Shown here piece by piece: positions 45,784 to 54,102 of a stretch of 64,000 nucleotides of DNA. A model generated the notes under the pieces. That model was not told the DNA's origin. It made no database searches and worked only from the letters and a program-made list of their open reading frames with translations. The position numbers were made by a program, and so were the translations under genes. Each line of letters opens with the position of its first letter. Positions within the stretch are counted from its first letter, which is position 1. Source of the DNA: Archangium gephyra (GTDB lineage: Bacteria > Myxococcota > Myxococcia > Myxococcales > Myxococcaceae); the NCBI RefSeq assembly GCF_001027285.1, contig NZ_CP011509.1, forward strand, positions 11,122,501 through 11,186,500, written 5' to 3'.

Positions 45784-46901
45784 TCACCTCGCTGCTCGCG
45801 CTCCAGCCGGCGCAGCCGCTCCCAGTCACGGAGCACCACCAGCGGATCGCCAGGATCAGGGGAAGGAAGCTCCGGGGCCTCTGGCCACGGGTGGGAAACA
45901 TCCAAGGAAGGCGCCGGAACGGGCGTAGGGGACGACTCGGCCCTGGCCGTGTCGCGGGGACGCGAAGTCTCCCGCGAGGAGGGCTCCAGCGTCGGGAAGA
46001 GAGAGGGACGCATCGGAGGCGATGGGGCCGCATCTCCTGCGTGACCTGGAGCCATGACCGTGCCCATCACCCCTCGCCCTCCGGGAGAGGGACGGGGTGA
46101 GGGTATCGAAGACCGCGGGTTCCCCTCCTGTGGGACCAGACGTGTCCCGGGGAAGGACGAGGGCCGCTGGTTCTTCTCCGGGGACGAAGACGTCTCGGGA
46201 AGCGGGCGGAAGGAGAGCCCTCGGGTCCGGGTGAAGCCCGCTTCGCGCGGAGGGCCCGTGCGAGGTGCCGTGGGAATGGCGCCACCTTCACGCGGTGCCA
46301 CAGGAGCTTCCAGACGCGCAAGGCCAGACACCGGAGCGGCAGTCTCGCGCGCCGGTGGTGGACGAGGCACGGGCCCACCCGTACGTGGTGCCGTGCTCGG
46401 CGCGGAAGCGGGAGCGGGAGCGGAGTGCCGCACGACAGGAGCCGCGTTCACCGAAGGCCGAAGAACAGAGCTGCGCACTGGCCGAGCGCTCACGGGCGCC
46501 TCGCGGCCAGGGGGCGAGGGTTTCGAGAAAGGGACACGGGGCCGCGACGGGGGCGTGGGCACTGCCCCAATGACAGGCATGGGCTCGCGCCGGGGAGGAG
46601 CAACCGGAGCCTCTGACTCCTCCAGCTCCAATCCCTCGAGCAGGTGCGGCGCACCACGGCGTACGCGCTCCACCCAGTCCGCGGGCGGGCCTCGCCGCGT
46701 GGACCGCACCAGTTGCCTCCAGTGCTCCGGTGGGCCTCCGTCCGGCCGCGGGACATCCCCCGCCCCACCGGAGAGGGAGTCTTCCACGGGCAACTCCACG
46801 GAGGGCTCGTTCAGGACGGACTCCGCCCAGCCCTTCACCCACCGCGCCACCGCGCGCACCAGGGCCCTGCCCCGGCTCTTGTCCGCCCCTTCAGCCGCCA
46901 C
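45780..46901 (-). CDS. Proline-rich protein in the contractile-system operon
   Basis: About 373 residues if translation starts at the GTG that overlaps the tube-gene stop; no better start is visible. The first ~75 residues look folded (RALVRAVARWVKGWAESVLNEPS, HWRQLVRSTRRGPPADWVERVRRGAPHLLEGLELEES). Residues ~80-340 are a low-complexity Pro/Ala/Arg/Ser region, and a short charged helix ends the protein (PLVVLRDWERLRRLEREQRGE). It occupies the Afp6 position between tube and LysM genes. A REP-like repeat is inserted in frame in its middle. Function unknown; a flexible linker or length-related factor is possible. Confidence 0.6.
   Translation of the reverse strand: MAAEGADKSRGRALVRAVARWVKGWAESVLNEPSVELPVEDSLSGGAGDVPRPDGGPPEHWRQLVRSTRRGPPADWVERVRRGAPHLLEGLELEESEAPVAPPRREPMPVIGAVPTPPSRPRVPFSKPSPPGREAPVSARPVRSSVLRPSVNAAPVVRHSAPAPASAPSTAPRTGGPVPRPPPARETAAPVSGLARLEAPVAPREGGAIPTAPRTGPPREAGFTRTRGLSFRPLPETSSSPEKNQRPSSFPGTRLVPQEGNPRSSIPSPRPSPGGRGVMGTVMAPGHAGDAAPSPPMRPSLFPTLEPSSRETSRPRDTARAESSPTPVPAPSLDVSHPWPEAPELPSPDPGDPLVVLRDWERLRRLEREQRGE
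46069..46104. repeat. REP-like palindromic repeat inside the proline-rich gene
   Basis: An imperfect inverted repeat with arms ACCCC...CCCTC and GAGAGGG...GGGGT. Read on the coding strand it gives the peptide SPRPSPGGRG, a familiar translation of dispersed GC-rich palindromic repeats found in many bacterial genomes. It is in frame and does not break the gene. Confidence 0.55.
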
Positions 46902-47379
46902 GGTTGATGGACTCGAAGACGAGCGTGACGGACTCGATGGCCACCATCTGCCCCAGCGCATCCAGCGCCGCGCCCTTCCACCCTGAGGGCCACGCATCCA
47001 CCAGGTTCCAGCGGAACACCTCCGTCAGTCCGTCCGGCCCCGTCATCAGGATGGAGATGTTCTTGCGGCTCGGCGTGCCGTTCACCGACTCCATGAACCA
47101 GTTCCACAGCTCGCGCGAGGTCGTCAGCCCGTAGCGCAGCGTGACGTCCCCATACGCCACCGGCCCGGCGAGCCGGCGCACCACCGCGCCCGCTCCGCCC
47201 TCGCGGTAGCGCAGTGCGTTCACCTGCACCTCCAACCCATGGCACTCGGTGAAGTGCCCCTCGTTCACCCCGTTGATGTCCAGCTTGAAGTTGTACGCGC
47301 GCAACGGGTCCACCAGGGTCCCCGGCTGCGCCCCCGGCTCCTGCGGGGGTGGAGTCTCCGCCTGCTTCGGATCAGCCAC
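46891..47379 (-). CDS. Contractile-system inner tube protein (gp19/Hcp-like)
   Basis: A 162-residue tube protein of the T4 gp19 (pfam06841) type: PLRAYNFKLDINGVNEGHFTECHGLEVQVNALRYREGG, RLAGPVAYGDVTLRYGLTTSRELWNWFMESVNG, then RWNLVDAWPSGWKGAALDALGQMVAIESVTLVFESI. The GTG start is fixed by a GGAGGAGG site six to seven bases upstream, inside the end of the sheath gene. Only one tube gene is present, whereas Afp and PVC have two or more. It would stack as hexamers inside the sheath. Confidence 0.9.
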   Translation of the reverse strand: MADPKQAETPPPQEPGAQPGTLVDPLRAYNFKLDINGVNEGHFTECHGLEVQVNALRYREGGAGAVVRRLAGPVAYGDVTLRYGLTTSRELWNWFMESVNGTPSRKNISILMTGPDGLTEVFRWNLVDAWPSGWKGAALDALGQMVAIESVTLVFESINRGG

Positions 47380-48592
47380 GGGCCGCCTCCTCCGTCTGCT
47401 CCACACCGCCCGAGTGCTGGCCGATGCGGAAGATGATGAACTCCGCCGGCTTCACCGGCGCGATCCCGATGACGCAGATCAACTGCCCCGCGTCCACCAC
47501 CTCGGGCGGGTTCGTCTCGTCATCGCACTTCACGAAGAAGGCCTCCTGCTCCGTCCGGCCCACCAGCGCCCCGTCCCGCCACAGCCGCCGCAGGAACGCA
47601 CTCACGTCCCGGATGACGGCGCGCCGGAGCGACAGATCATTCGGCTCGAACACCACCCAGCGCGTCCCCTGGCCGATCGTCTCCTCCACCATGCAGAAGA
47701 GCCGCCGCACGTTGAGGTAGCGCCACTCGGGGTCACTCGACAGCGTCCGCGCGCCCCACACCTTGATGCCGTCCCGGGGGAAGAAGCGGATGCAGTTGAC
47801 GCCGCACTGGTTGAGCACGCCCAGCTCCTCGCGCGTCAACGGTGTCGCCAGGCCCTCGGCCGCGTTCACCACCTCGTTGGCCGGGGGTTTGTGCACCCCG
47901 CGTGTCCCATCCACCCGCGCGTAGATGCCCGCGATGTGGCCGGACGGCGGCGCGTTCACCAGCCGCTTGCGGTCGAACGGATCGTACATGGAGACCCACG
48001 GGAAGTAGTACGCGCCGTACTTCGAGTCCCGCGCCCGCTCGCCCTTGGAGCGGCGTGGCCCCGGCGGCCCGCCCTCTCCTTCCTTGCCCGCCACGGGCGC
48101 CGAGACCGTGCCCACCTCGCACAGCCGCTCCACGGTGGCGTCCTCGGGCGCGTCCAGCACGGCCACCCGGTCCATCATCTGCTCGGCGTGGGTGAGCAGC
48201 GCGTTGTAGGAGCCTGGATCCGTGTAGCCGGGCGCCGCGACGATGGCCACCTCGTCCACCTCGCGCAGCACGTCCAGGCCCTCGCGCTTGGGTCCGCTGC
48301 CCAACAGGCTGGGACTGTCGCCGATGTTGACGACGAAGCAGCGCCGCCCGCCGTTCTCGAAGAAGCCGTACACGGCCAGCGACAGCGGCGTGCTCTTCAC
48401 CTCCTTGCCCTGGCAGAACTCCTTCACGAACTGGGACCAGTTGTTGATGGCCACCGGCTCGTGCAGGCGCGCGCCGGGATGGGGGGCCCTGCCCACGAAG
48501 CCCGCCGTGCTCGTCCCCGCGGCCTCCAGGGGCTTGGGCCCGGTGGACACCTCTTCGATGTAGATACCGGGTGTCAGATAGCTCGTCGCCAC
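47372..48592 (-). CDS. Contractile tail sheath protein
   Basis: A 406-residue phage-tail-sheath family protein. The N-terminal linker arm is TPGIYIEEVSTGPKPLEAAGTSTAGFVGRA; the middle has EQMMDRVAVLDAPEDATVERLCE; the conserved C-terminal domain reads EWRYLNVRRLFCMVEETIGQGTRWVVFEPND, then RDVSAFLRRLWRDGALVG and VIGIAPVKPAEFIIFRIGQHSGG. This is the only sheath gene in the operon; Afp-type systems usually have three. It begins 1 bp after the terminator-like gene and overlaps the tube start by 8 bp. Confidence 0.93.
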   Translation of the reverse strand: MATSYLTPGIYIEEVSTGPKPLEAAGTSTAGFVGRAPHPGARLHEPVAINNWSQFVKEFCQGKEVKSTPLSLAVYGFFENGGRRCFVVNIGDSPSLLGSGPKREGLDVLREVDEVAIVAAPGYTDPGSYNALLTHAEQMMDRVAVLDAPEDATVERLCEVGTVSAPVAGKEGEGGPPGPRRSKGERARDSKYGAYYFPWVSMYDPFDRKRLVNAPPSGHIAGIYARVDGTRGVHKPPANEVVNAAEGLATPLTREELGVLNQCGVNCIRFFPRDGIKVWGARTLSSDPEWRYLNVRRLFCMVEETIGQGTRWVVFEPNDLSLRRAVIRDVSAFLRRLWRDGALVGRTEQEAFFVKCDDETNPPEVVDAGQLICVIGIAPVKPAEFIIFRIGQHSGGVEQTEEAARG

Positions 48593-48593
48593 G

Positions 48594-49277
48594 TCATCCC
48601 TCCTTCAACGGCAGGCGCACCAGCAGCGCTCCCTCCTCGGTGGGGAGCTCCTCGGTACGCACCGCGAGCACTGCTCCCTTCGCACGCACCTCCAGCCGTC
48701 CGAGCGGCGTGTCGGCGGGCACCGAGGCGATGCGGAAGCGGCCCTTCGCGTCGGTGCGCGCGTTGAGGCCCATGGACGGCAGCTCCACCTGGGCATCCGG
48801 AATGGGGATGTCCCCCGGCCCCACCACGCGGCCCAGCAGCACCGTCCCCGGCACGGTCCGGGTGATGAGCGGCACCCTCACGCGCGGAATGGCGGGCAGC
48901 GGACGCTCGCGCTCGAGCGGCACGCGCAGGCGGAAGGCGGGCCGCGGAGGCACTCCCAGCGCCGCCCACAGCGGCACCGGCACGGGCGAGAGGTCCACCT
49001 CGAAGCCCGGCTCCTCCATGGCCGCGAAGACGAGCTCACCCAGCAGGTGGTGGGCCCGCTCCGGAGAATCCCCGCCCGCGGTGACGAGGTAGCAGAGCGA
49101 CACCCGGAGCGGAGGCCGGCGCGACGTGCGGGGCGGCGGCGCCGGAGCGAGCTCCAACAGATAGAGCCCCACGAGCCGATCCACCGACTCGCGGTCCGGC
49201 ACGGACAGGGAGACGGGCGCATCGCCGAGCACCCGTCCCACCCAGCTCTTCAAGCGCTGATCGACTTCGTCGATCAT
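48594..49277 (-). CDS. DUF4255 (Pvc16/Afp16-type) tail terminator with carboxypeptidase-regulatory-like domain
   Basis: A 227-residue protein. The N-terminal ~140 residues follow the DUF4255 pattern (MIDEVDQRLKSWVGRVLGDAPVSLSVPD, LRVSLCYLVTAGGDSPERAHHLLGELVFAAME). The C-terminal ~75 residues look like a carboxypeptidase regulatory-like sandwich (LLGRVVGPGDIPIPDAQVELPSMGLNARTDAKGRFRIASVPADTPLGRLEV). Pvc16/Afp16 proteins cap the tube and sheath at the distal end. The ATG has an AAGGGG site. It is the first structural gene of the operon, so the promoter is expected just upstream. Confidence 0.87.
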   Translation of the reverse strand: MIDEVDQRLKSWVGRVLGDAPVSLSVPDRESVDRLVGLYLLELAPAPPPRTSRRPPLRVSLCYLVTAGGDSPERAHHLLGELVFAAMEEPGFEVDLSPVPVPLWAALGVPPRPAFRLRVPLERERPLPAIPRVRVPLITRTVPGTVLLGRVVGPGDIPIPDAQVELPSMGLNARTDAKGRFRIASVPADTPLGRLEVRAKGAVLAVRTEELPTEEGALLVRLPLKEG

Positions 49278-49306
49278 AGGCCCCTTCGCCGAGGTTCCGG
49301 GTATTT

Positions 49307-49322
49307 CGAGAGTTGGCTCTCG
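49307..49322. promoter_or_regulatory. Hairpin in the contractile-operon promoter region
   Basis: CGAGAG-TTGG-CTCTCG, a perfect 6-bp inverted repeat with a 4-base loop, lies 30 bp upstream of the first structural gene of the operon. It could be an operator or leader structure. Confidence 0.4.
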
Positions 49323-49412
49323 CACCCTTTCTCGGAGTGCCGCGAGACTGGCCATGTGCCAGGGTCCAAGGAACTGGTCCCCAGGGAGGTGAGCCAGTCC
49401 GTGCGCGGACAC

Positions 49413-50717
49413 TCAGCGCTTGGGCCAGTCCGTCAGCAGCCGCACGGCCTCCGCCTGCTGGCTCCAGTCCACCTTGCCGCGCAGGGAACACAGGCCCGAG
49501 GGCTCCTGGGTCTGGAGGTGGATCTCCTTCCACACGGGGACGCTCGCATCGTAGCGGGTCTCCCACGCGCTCCAGCGCACGCCTCCCGCGGCGGCCACGG
49601 CGCGCGCCACGCACGCATCGAACTCGGACTCCGAGGGCAGATACCGGAGCTGCTCGAGGAGGTGCGGTATCTCGCGGGCCCTCACGTTCGGAGAGGAGCG
49701 CGCGCCGGTGATGGCCCGCAGCACCTGCGTGCCCCGGTTCCTCGGCAGGAAGGCGACGTAACCGGGACGGAGTACCACGTAGCCCTTCATGGACGCGCCG
49801 TCCGGGAGGGCCATCCCCTCGAGGGTCGCCGCGTAGCAGACCACATCCGCCAGACGCTCGGTGCGCGCGGAGTCCAGCAGCGGCTGACGGCGCAGCTCCA
49901 TCAGGACCGCGAGGACATGACCCTGCGCCACGTCCTGGATGAAGAGCTTGCGCTCCCCCAGCACACGCACGCCGAGCCAGGAGGCCTGGACCCCCTCCTC
50001 GGTGATGGAGCGCAGCAAGAGCTGCACCGTCTCACCCGTGTAGGGCTTCCACACGAGCCGCTTGCTGGTGAGCCAGTACCTGCCGGAGCACACCACGCCA
50101 TGGACGATGTTCGCGAAGAGCACCACCAGCAGCGCGAGCCCCAGGAGCTCTCCGCCCCAACGGTTCGCGAGCGGCCCCAGGGCGAGCGCCCCGATGATCG
50201 ACACGTAGAGCCGGAGCGCGAACCCGACGTCCGCCGTATCGCCCTCGAGCAGGCGCACCTCGCCCTGGATGGGCTCCAGGGGAATGGCCTGGAAGACGAG
50301 CCGCTCAAGCCGGGGGAGCTCCTCCACCAGCGAGGGCGCACCGGACACAGGCGCCAGCTCATCGATCCGCTTGTGGACGAGCGTCTCCAGCCGGCTCCGG
50401 AGCATCCACACGTCCCGCATCATGACGAGCACCGGGGACTGCACCGGCCAGCCGTCCGCCTGGGCGCGGCGCTGGATGCGGTCCATGGCCTCGTGGAAGG
50501 CGGCCTCGTGGCGCAGCACCGCCTCGAGTGCGGCGTGCTGGGCGCGCAGGCGGCGCTTCCACCGGACTCCCGAGAGGAGGGACTCCAGCGCGGCGTAGCG
50601 CTCGCGCGACGCCTCCATCACCTCGACACGGCCCTCGAGCTGACGGCGCATGTCCTCGGCGGAGGGGAGCCCCACCGGGGAGCCCGAGGAGACCGCTGTG
50701 CGCACGCGCTCGGACAT
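49413..50717 (-). CDS. Membrane protein with bPH-like region, hypothetical
   Basis: A 434-residue protein. The N-terminal ~150 residues are helical and Arg/Glu-rich, with coiled-coil character. Two close TM helices follow at ~170-215 (LYVSIIGALALGPLA and LLGLALLVVLFANIVHGVVC). The next segment, RYWLTSKRLVWKPYTGETVQLLLRSI, resembles the YxxTxxRL signature of bacterial PH domains. The C-terminal ~150 residues contain a second similar sandwich (YVVLRPGYVAFLPRN). It lies 135 bp upstream of the contractile operon in the same orientation; a functional link is possible but not shown. Confidence 0.65.
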   Translation of the reverse strand: MSERVRTAVSSGSPVGLPSAEDMRRQLEGRVEVMEASRERYAALESLLSGVRWKRRLRAQHAALEAVLRHEAAFHEAMDRIQRRAQADGWPVQSPVLVMMRDVWMLRSRLETLVHKRIDELAPVSGAPSLVEELPRLERLVFQAIPLEPIQGEVRLLEGDTADVGFALRLYVSIIGALALGPLANRWGGELLGLALLVVLFANIVHGVVCSGRYWLTSKRLVWKPYTGETVQLLLRSITEEGVQASWLGVRVLGERKLFIQDVAQGHVLAVLMELRRQPLLDSARTERLADVVCYAATLEGMALPDGASMKGYVVLRPGYVAFLPRNRGTQVLRAITGARSSPNVRAREIPHLLEQLRYLPSESEFDACVARAVAAAGGVRWSAWETRYDASVPVWKEIHLQTQEPSGLCSLRGKVDWSQQAEAVRLLTDWPKR

Positions 50718-50777
50718 GGTGGCCGGGCATCATAACGGGTGCGCGGGCCCGCGGCGTCCGCGCGCGGCCCACCGGTG

Positions 50778-51686
50778 TCAGGTCGGCGACGCCGATTGCC
50801 CTTCAGTCGGAGCCGGAGGTGGCGCTGGAGTCGACGCCGGAACAGTGGGAGAGGCCTCCGCGGGAGCTGGCTCGCCAGAGGGAAGCGCCGTGCCCGGAGA
50901 AGCAGGTGCGGCCTCCCCCGCGGGCACAGGGGGCACGGCCACGGGAGGAGCCACCTCGCCCGCGTCGGACGCCTGCGAGCCCTCCACCGAAGGAACGGCC
51001 GGAGAACCGATCACGGGCGAGCCCTCCACGACCGGAGCAGGCGCCTGCGCGCCCTCCGCCGGAGGGGACTCGGACGGTGGGGGAGTGACGGGCCGCGCGG
51101 GAGCTTCGGCCTGCTCCACCGGAACCGGCGCCGGCTCCGGCTGGGCCTCGGCTGGGAGCGGGCCCGGCCGCACCTGCTTCGCGAGCCCGGCCAGGCCCTC
51201 CTCGAGGTAACCGCCGAGCCTCGAGCGGATGAGGGGGACGAGGTAGTGGGCGAAGGGGTTGCCGCCGAGGTCGCCCTCGTCCACCCACGTCACCCGGGTG
51301 CCCTGGCCCTCGGGCGCGAAGGAGATGCGGCCGTGCACCAGGTAGCGGCCCTGCTCCACGGACATGTCATAGGCCACGCCCGTCTTCGGGTCGGCCTGGG
51401 TGAGGGACAGGGTGCCGTTGCCCACGCTCCCGCCACTCCAGCTGTGCACGGCGCCCACGCCCTCCTGGGGCCCACCGAACACCCACTGGCTGCCCGGGTA
51501 CTTCTCCGCGCGCCAGGGGCCCCACTCCCGCCACCGCTCGAGGTTGGCCACGTAGGGGTAGACCGCCTCGGGCGGGGCCTGGAGGAGCGTCGAGCGCTCG
51601 ACGCGGAACGTCGAGGGCAGCACCAGACCGATGGCGAGCAGCAGCCCCACCAGCGTCGCGGAGGCGATCAGGATCTTCTTGAGCAT
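50778..51686 (-). CDS. SRPBCC (polyketide cyclase/START-like) protein with Pro/Ala-rich tail
   Basis: A 302-residue protein with one N-terminal TM or signal anchor (LIASATLVGLLLAIGLVL). Residues ~28-165 match the polyketide-cyclase2/SRPBCC fold: VERSTLLQAPPEAVYPYVANLERWREWGPW, SWSGGSVGNGTLSLTQADPKTG, RVTWVDEGDLGGNP. The last ~130 residues are a low-complexity Pro/Ala/Glu region, probably a flexible spacer across the periplasm or cell wall. Ligand unknown. Confidence 0.78.
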   Translation of the reverse strand: MLKKILIASATLVGLLLAIGLVLPSTFRVERSTLLQAPPEAVYPYVANLERWREWGPWRAEKYPGSQWVFGGPQEGVGAVHSWSGGSVGNGTLSLTQADPKTGVAYDMSVEQGRYLVHGRISFAPEGQGTRVTWVDEGDLGGNPFAHYLVPLIRSRLGGYLEEGLAGLAKQVRPGPLPAEAQPEPAPVPVEQAEAPARPVTPPPSESPPAEGAQAPAPVVEGSPVIGSPAVPSVEGSQASDAGEVAPPVAVPPVPAGEAAPASPGTALPSGEPAPAEASPTVPASTPAPPPAPTEGQSASPT

Positions 51687-51909
51687 CGAGAAATTTCGGA
51701 GGCCAGCTGCACCCGGAGGGCACACCGTAGCAGACCCCGCCGGTGGGTCGAGCCCTCCCCGGGGGCGGACGGAGGTCGCCCACCCACCGGCTCGGCCCGT
51801 CCGCCTGTCTGCCCTGCCCGGAAGTGAACCCTGTGTTCGCGGCTTCTCTCCGGGCCCCGGCTCGCGAATGATTCGCTCCGGGCCGGGAGGGTCCGGAGGG
51901 GACGGAGCG

Positions 51910-52629
51910 ATGCGCACGACAGTCAAGCCGAGGAGCGGCCCGGACACACCGGGCCTCGTCAGGGGATACGCCCGGTGCGCTCGCGCGCTCACCTGCCTGC
52001 TGATGCTGGCGGTGTCACCCGGCGCCCGGGCGCAGCAGGACCCGGAGGACGTGGACCTCCCGGACTCGGAGCAGGAGGAGACGGTGGCCACGCCCGCGCC
52101 CACGGATCCCGACGCCGCGCCTCCGTGGAAGACCCGGTTCGGCATGAGGCTGGTGGCGGGCGCGCCCGAGGGCATTGGCATCGCGGCCGTCCTCCATCCC
52201 CGGCGCTGGGCGCGGGCCCACGTGGGCGCCACGCGCAACAACCTGGGTTTCGGGGCGCGCGGTGGGCTGAGCCTCATTCCCCTCGAGCTGCTCATCTCCC
52301 CCGTGCTGGAGCTGGAGTATGGCTACTACTTCAACGCGGACTACGAGGAGTTGCTGACGCAGCTGCACGGCCAGCCCACCACCCCGGTCACGGGCATCCG
52401 GAAGGTGGGCTACCACCAGGTGAGCGGCAGCATCGGGCTGGAGTTCTCGCCCGTGCGCTACGTGACGTTCTTCGGAGGCGTGGGCATCAGCTACTGGTTC
52501 ATCGAGGTGGGCAACGCGAAGGACTTCATCCTCGAGGCCGGGAACGATCCAGAGCTCACCGCCCGGCCGCTCAACCTGGGCCTCTCCAGCCCGGTGGCGA
52601 AGCTGGGCCTCCTCATCTACTTCAACTGA
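51910..52629 (+). CDS. Exported outer-membrane barrel-like protein
   Basis: A 239-residue protein: signal peptide to about ARAQQ (residue ~42), an acidic linker (DLPDSEQEETVATPAPTDPDA), then strands such as FGMRLVAGAPEGIGIAAVLHP, LGFGARGGLSLIPLELLISPVLELEYGYYF and a terminal LGLLIYFN. The ending in an aromatic plus Asn and the alternating pattern suggest a small outer-membrane barrel. A GGAGGGG site is upstream. It is followed 12 bp later by a lipoprotein gene, likely co-transcribed. Confidence 0.7.
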   Translation: MRTTVKPRSGPDTPGLVRGYARCARALTCLLMLAVSPGARAQQDPEDVDLPDSEQEETVATPAPTDPDAAPPWKTRFGMRLVAGAPEGIGIAAVLHPRRWARAHVGATRNNLGFGARGGLSLIPLELLISPVLELEYGYYFNADYEELLTQLHGQPTTPVTGIRKVGYHQVSGSIGLEFSPVRYVTFFGGVGISYWFIEVGNAKDFILEAGNDPELTARPLNLGLSSPVAKLGLLIYFN

Positions 52630-52640
52630 CAGGCTCCACC

Positions 52641-53207
52641 ATGCGTGCCCTTCCCCGCGTCTTGCTGCTGACCGCCACCCTGTTGCTCGCTCCCGGCTGC
52701 CGGAAGATCACCGACACCTTCTTCGTGGTGAACGCCGAGACGGAGGAGATCTGCAAGAGCCAGCGAAGCATCGGGTTCCCCGCCGCCGGGCCGGACACGC
52801 GGACGCTCGTGTACACCTTCGAGTTCCCGCTGGGGCAGATTGGAGCGGACATGCCCGAGGGGCGGCTGGAGACGGACTTCCGGCTGAAGCTGTTCCAGCT
52901 GGACGTGACGGGGGACAGCGCGGACCTGGGCGGGCTGGAGTACGCGAAGGTGTCGTTGAGGCGGGTGGGAGCGGAGGAGGTCATCCGGACGCTGCTGGAG
53001 TTCCGGCAGCCGTCGCAGGCGTTCTCGCCCACGCAGCTGTCGCTGCGCGGGGTGGAGGCGGCGAGCGTGGCGCAACTGGCGCGCGAGGACCGGCTGGAAC
53101 TGGTGTTCGAGACCCAGGGCACCCTGCCCGACCGGGCGTGGACGGCGGACATCCTGGCCTGTGCCGGACTCCGGACCGAGGTGCACTACTTCAACTTCAT
53201 CTTCTGA
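52641..53207 (+). CDS. Lipoprotein, hypothetical
   Basis: A 188-residue lipoprotein: signal with lipobox LAPGC at residue ~20, then a beta-rich domain (TLVYTFEFPLGQIGADMPEGRLETDFRLKLFQLDVTGD). No family is recognised. It directly follows the barrel-protein gene, so the two may form an outer-membrane pair. Its 3' end overlaps the convergent SUKH gene by 11 bp. Confidence 0.7.
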   Translation: MRALPRVLLLTATLLLAPGCRKITDTFFVVNAETEEICKSQRSIGFPAAGPDTRTLVYTFEFPLGQIGADMPEGRLETDFRLKLFQLDVTGDSADLGGLEYAKVSLRRVGAEEVIRTLLEFRQPSQAFSPTQLSLRGVEAASVAQLAREDRLELVFETQGTLPDRAWTADILACAGLRTEVHYFNFIF

Positions 53208-53856
53208 CGGAGGTGCCCGCCCACGTCGCCACCCATTCGCGGGCCCGGGCGCTCTCCTTCATGAGGAAGTCGAAGTGCCCGGCCTGGACGCGCCGCACCA
53301 GCTCCGCATCCCGGGCGATGGCCTCGGAAGCATTCCAGGGGAAGGTCCGGCGTGGAGGGGAGTCTTCCCCGTCCGCGGAGTCCTGCGGAGCGGTCTCCAG
53401 GTAACGGGCATAGGTGGTGAAGAAGTGGTCGACGCACGAGGCGACGGGGACGGCGTACAGCGCCTCGTAGACGTCGATCCACACCACCGGCTGCACGCCC
53501 CGCGCGTCCGCCAATGACGGCACCGTGGCGTAGCAGTAGGCCAGCCGGTCGTCCTTCGCGAAGACGAGCAGCGAGCCGAACGGCTCCGCCCAGTCCTTGC
53601 GCCAGTGCGCGTTCACCCGGTGCAGGTCGGGCCGCCGCTCGTGCCGCGCGGGGAAGAGGTAGAGCTCGTCCCTCACCCAGAGGTAGCCCGCGCGCGCATA
53701 CAGGGCCGCCAGCTGGGGGTCCATCGGCTGTCCCGCCACGGACGGCTCCACCGGGCCACCGGACGGGAGCGGCGGCTCCAGCTTCAGGGGATGGGCCCGG
53801 CCCTGGCACACCTCCAACAGGCGCTCGAAACCGGGCAGCGCGGTCGCGGACTGCAT
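53197..53856 (-). CDS. SMI1/KNR4 (SUKH) family protein
   Basis: A 219-residue cytoplasmic protein. It fits the SUKH pattern: a short helical N-terminus, then PMDPQLAALYARAGYLWVRDELYLFPA, SLLVFAKDDRLAYCYATVPSLAD and WIDVYEALYAVPVASCVDHFFTTYARYLE. SUKH proteins often act as immunity proteins against secreted nuclease toxins; no toxin gene is adjacent here, so it may be an orphan immunity gene or play another role. Convergent overlap of 11 bp with the preceding lipoprotein gene. Confidence 0.7.
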   Translation of the reverse strand: MQSATALPGFERLLEVCQGRAHPLKLEPPLPSGGPVEPSVAGQPMDPQLAALYARAGYLWVRDELYLFPARHERRPDLHRVNAHWRKDWAEPFGSLLVFAKDDRLAYCYATVPSLADARGVQPVVWIDVYEALYAVPVASCVDHFFTTYARYLETAPQDSADGEDSPPRRTFPWNASEAIARDAELVRRVQAGHFDFLMKESARAREWVATWAGTSVRR

Positions 53857-53883
53857 TCAGGGGACTCCTCTCGTGTGTCTTCT

Positions 53884-53909
53884 GCGGTCACCTCACTGTA
53901 GATGACCGC
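53884..53909. promoter_or_regulatory. Inverted repeat GCGGTCA-N12-TGACCGC
   Basis: A perfect 7-bp inverted repeat 28 bp upstream of the SUKH start, in the divergent region shared with the CBS gene. Operator-like by size and position only. Confidence 0.35.
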
Positions 53910-54054
53910 GCAAGTCATGTCACGAAACGCGCGGAGCCCGTTGCCACCCGCCGCGCGGGGGCGGGACGCAGCCCTTGCGCCCCTCCCGGACCCGGACGCA
54001 GACGCTGCGCGCCGAACAGATGGGCCCCGACTCCGCGAGCACCCGGCTCCAGGA

Positions 54055-54070
54055 TGGCCAGCGCCTTGCT
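54055..54070 (+). promoter_or_regulatory. Candidate sigma-54 promoter of the CBS-domain gene
   Basis: TGGCCAG-CGCC-TTGCT matches the -24/-12 consensus (TGGCACG-N4-TTGCW), with the invariant GG and GC separated by exactly 10 bp. The predicted transcript starts about 20 bp before the ATG at 54103. Sigma-54 promoters with enhancer-binding proteins are abundant in myxobacteria. Confidence 0.55.
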
Positions 54071-54102
54071 AGCTTGAGACGGAGAACTCACGAGGGACCG
54101 CC

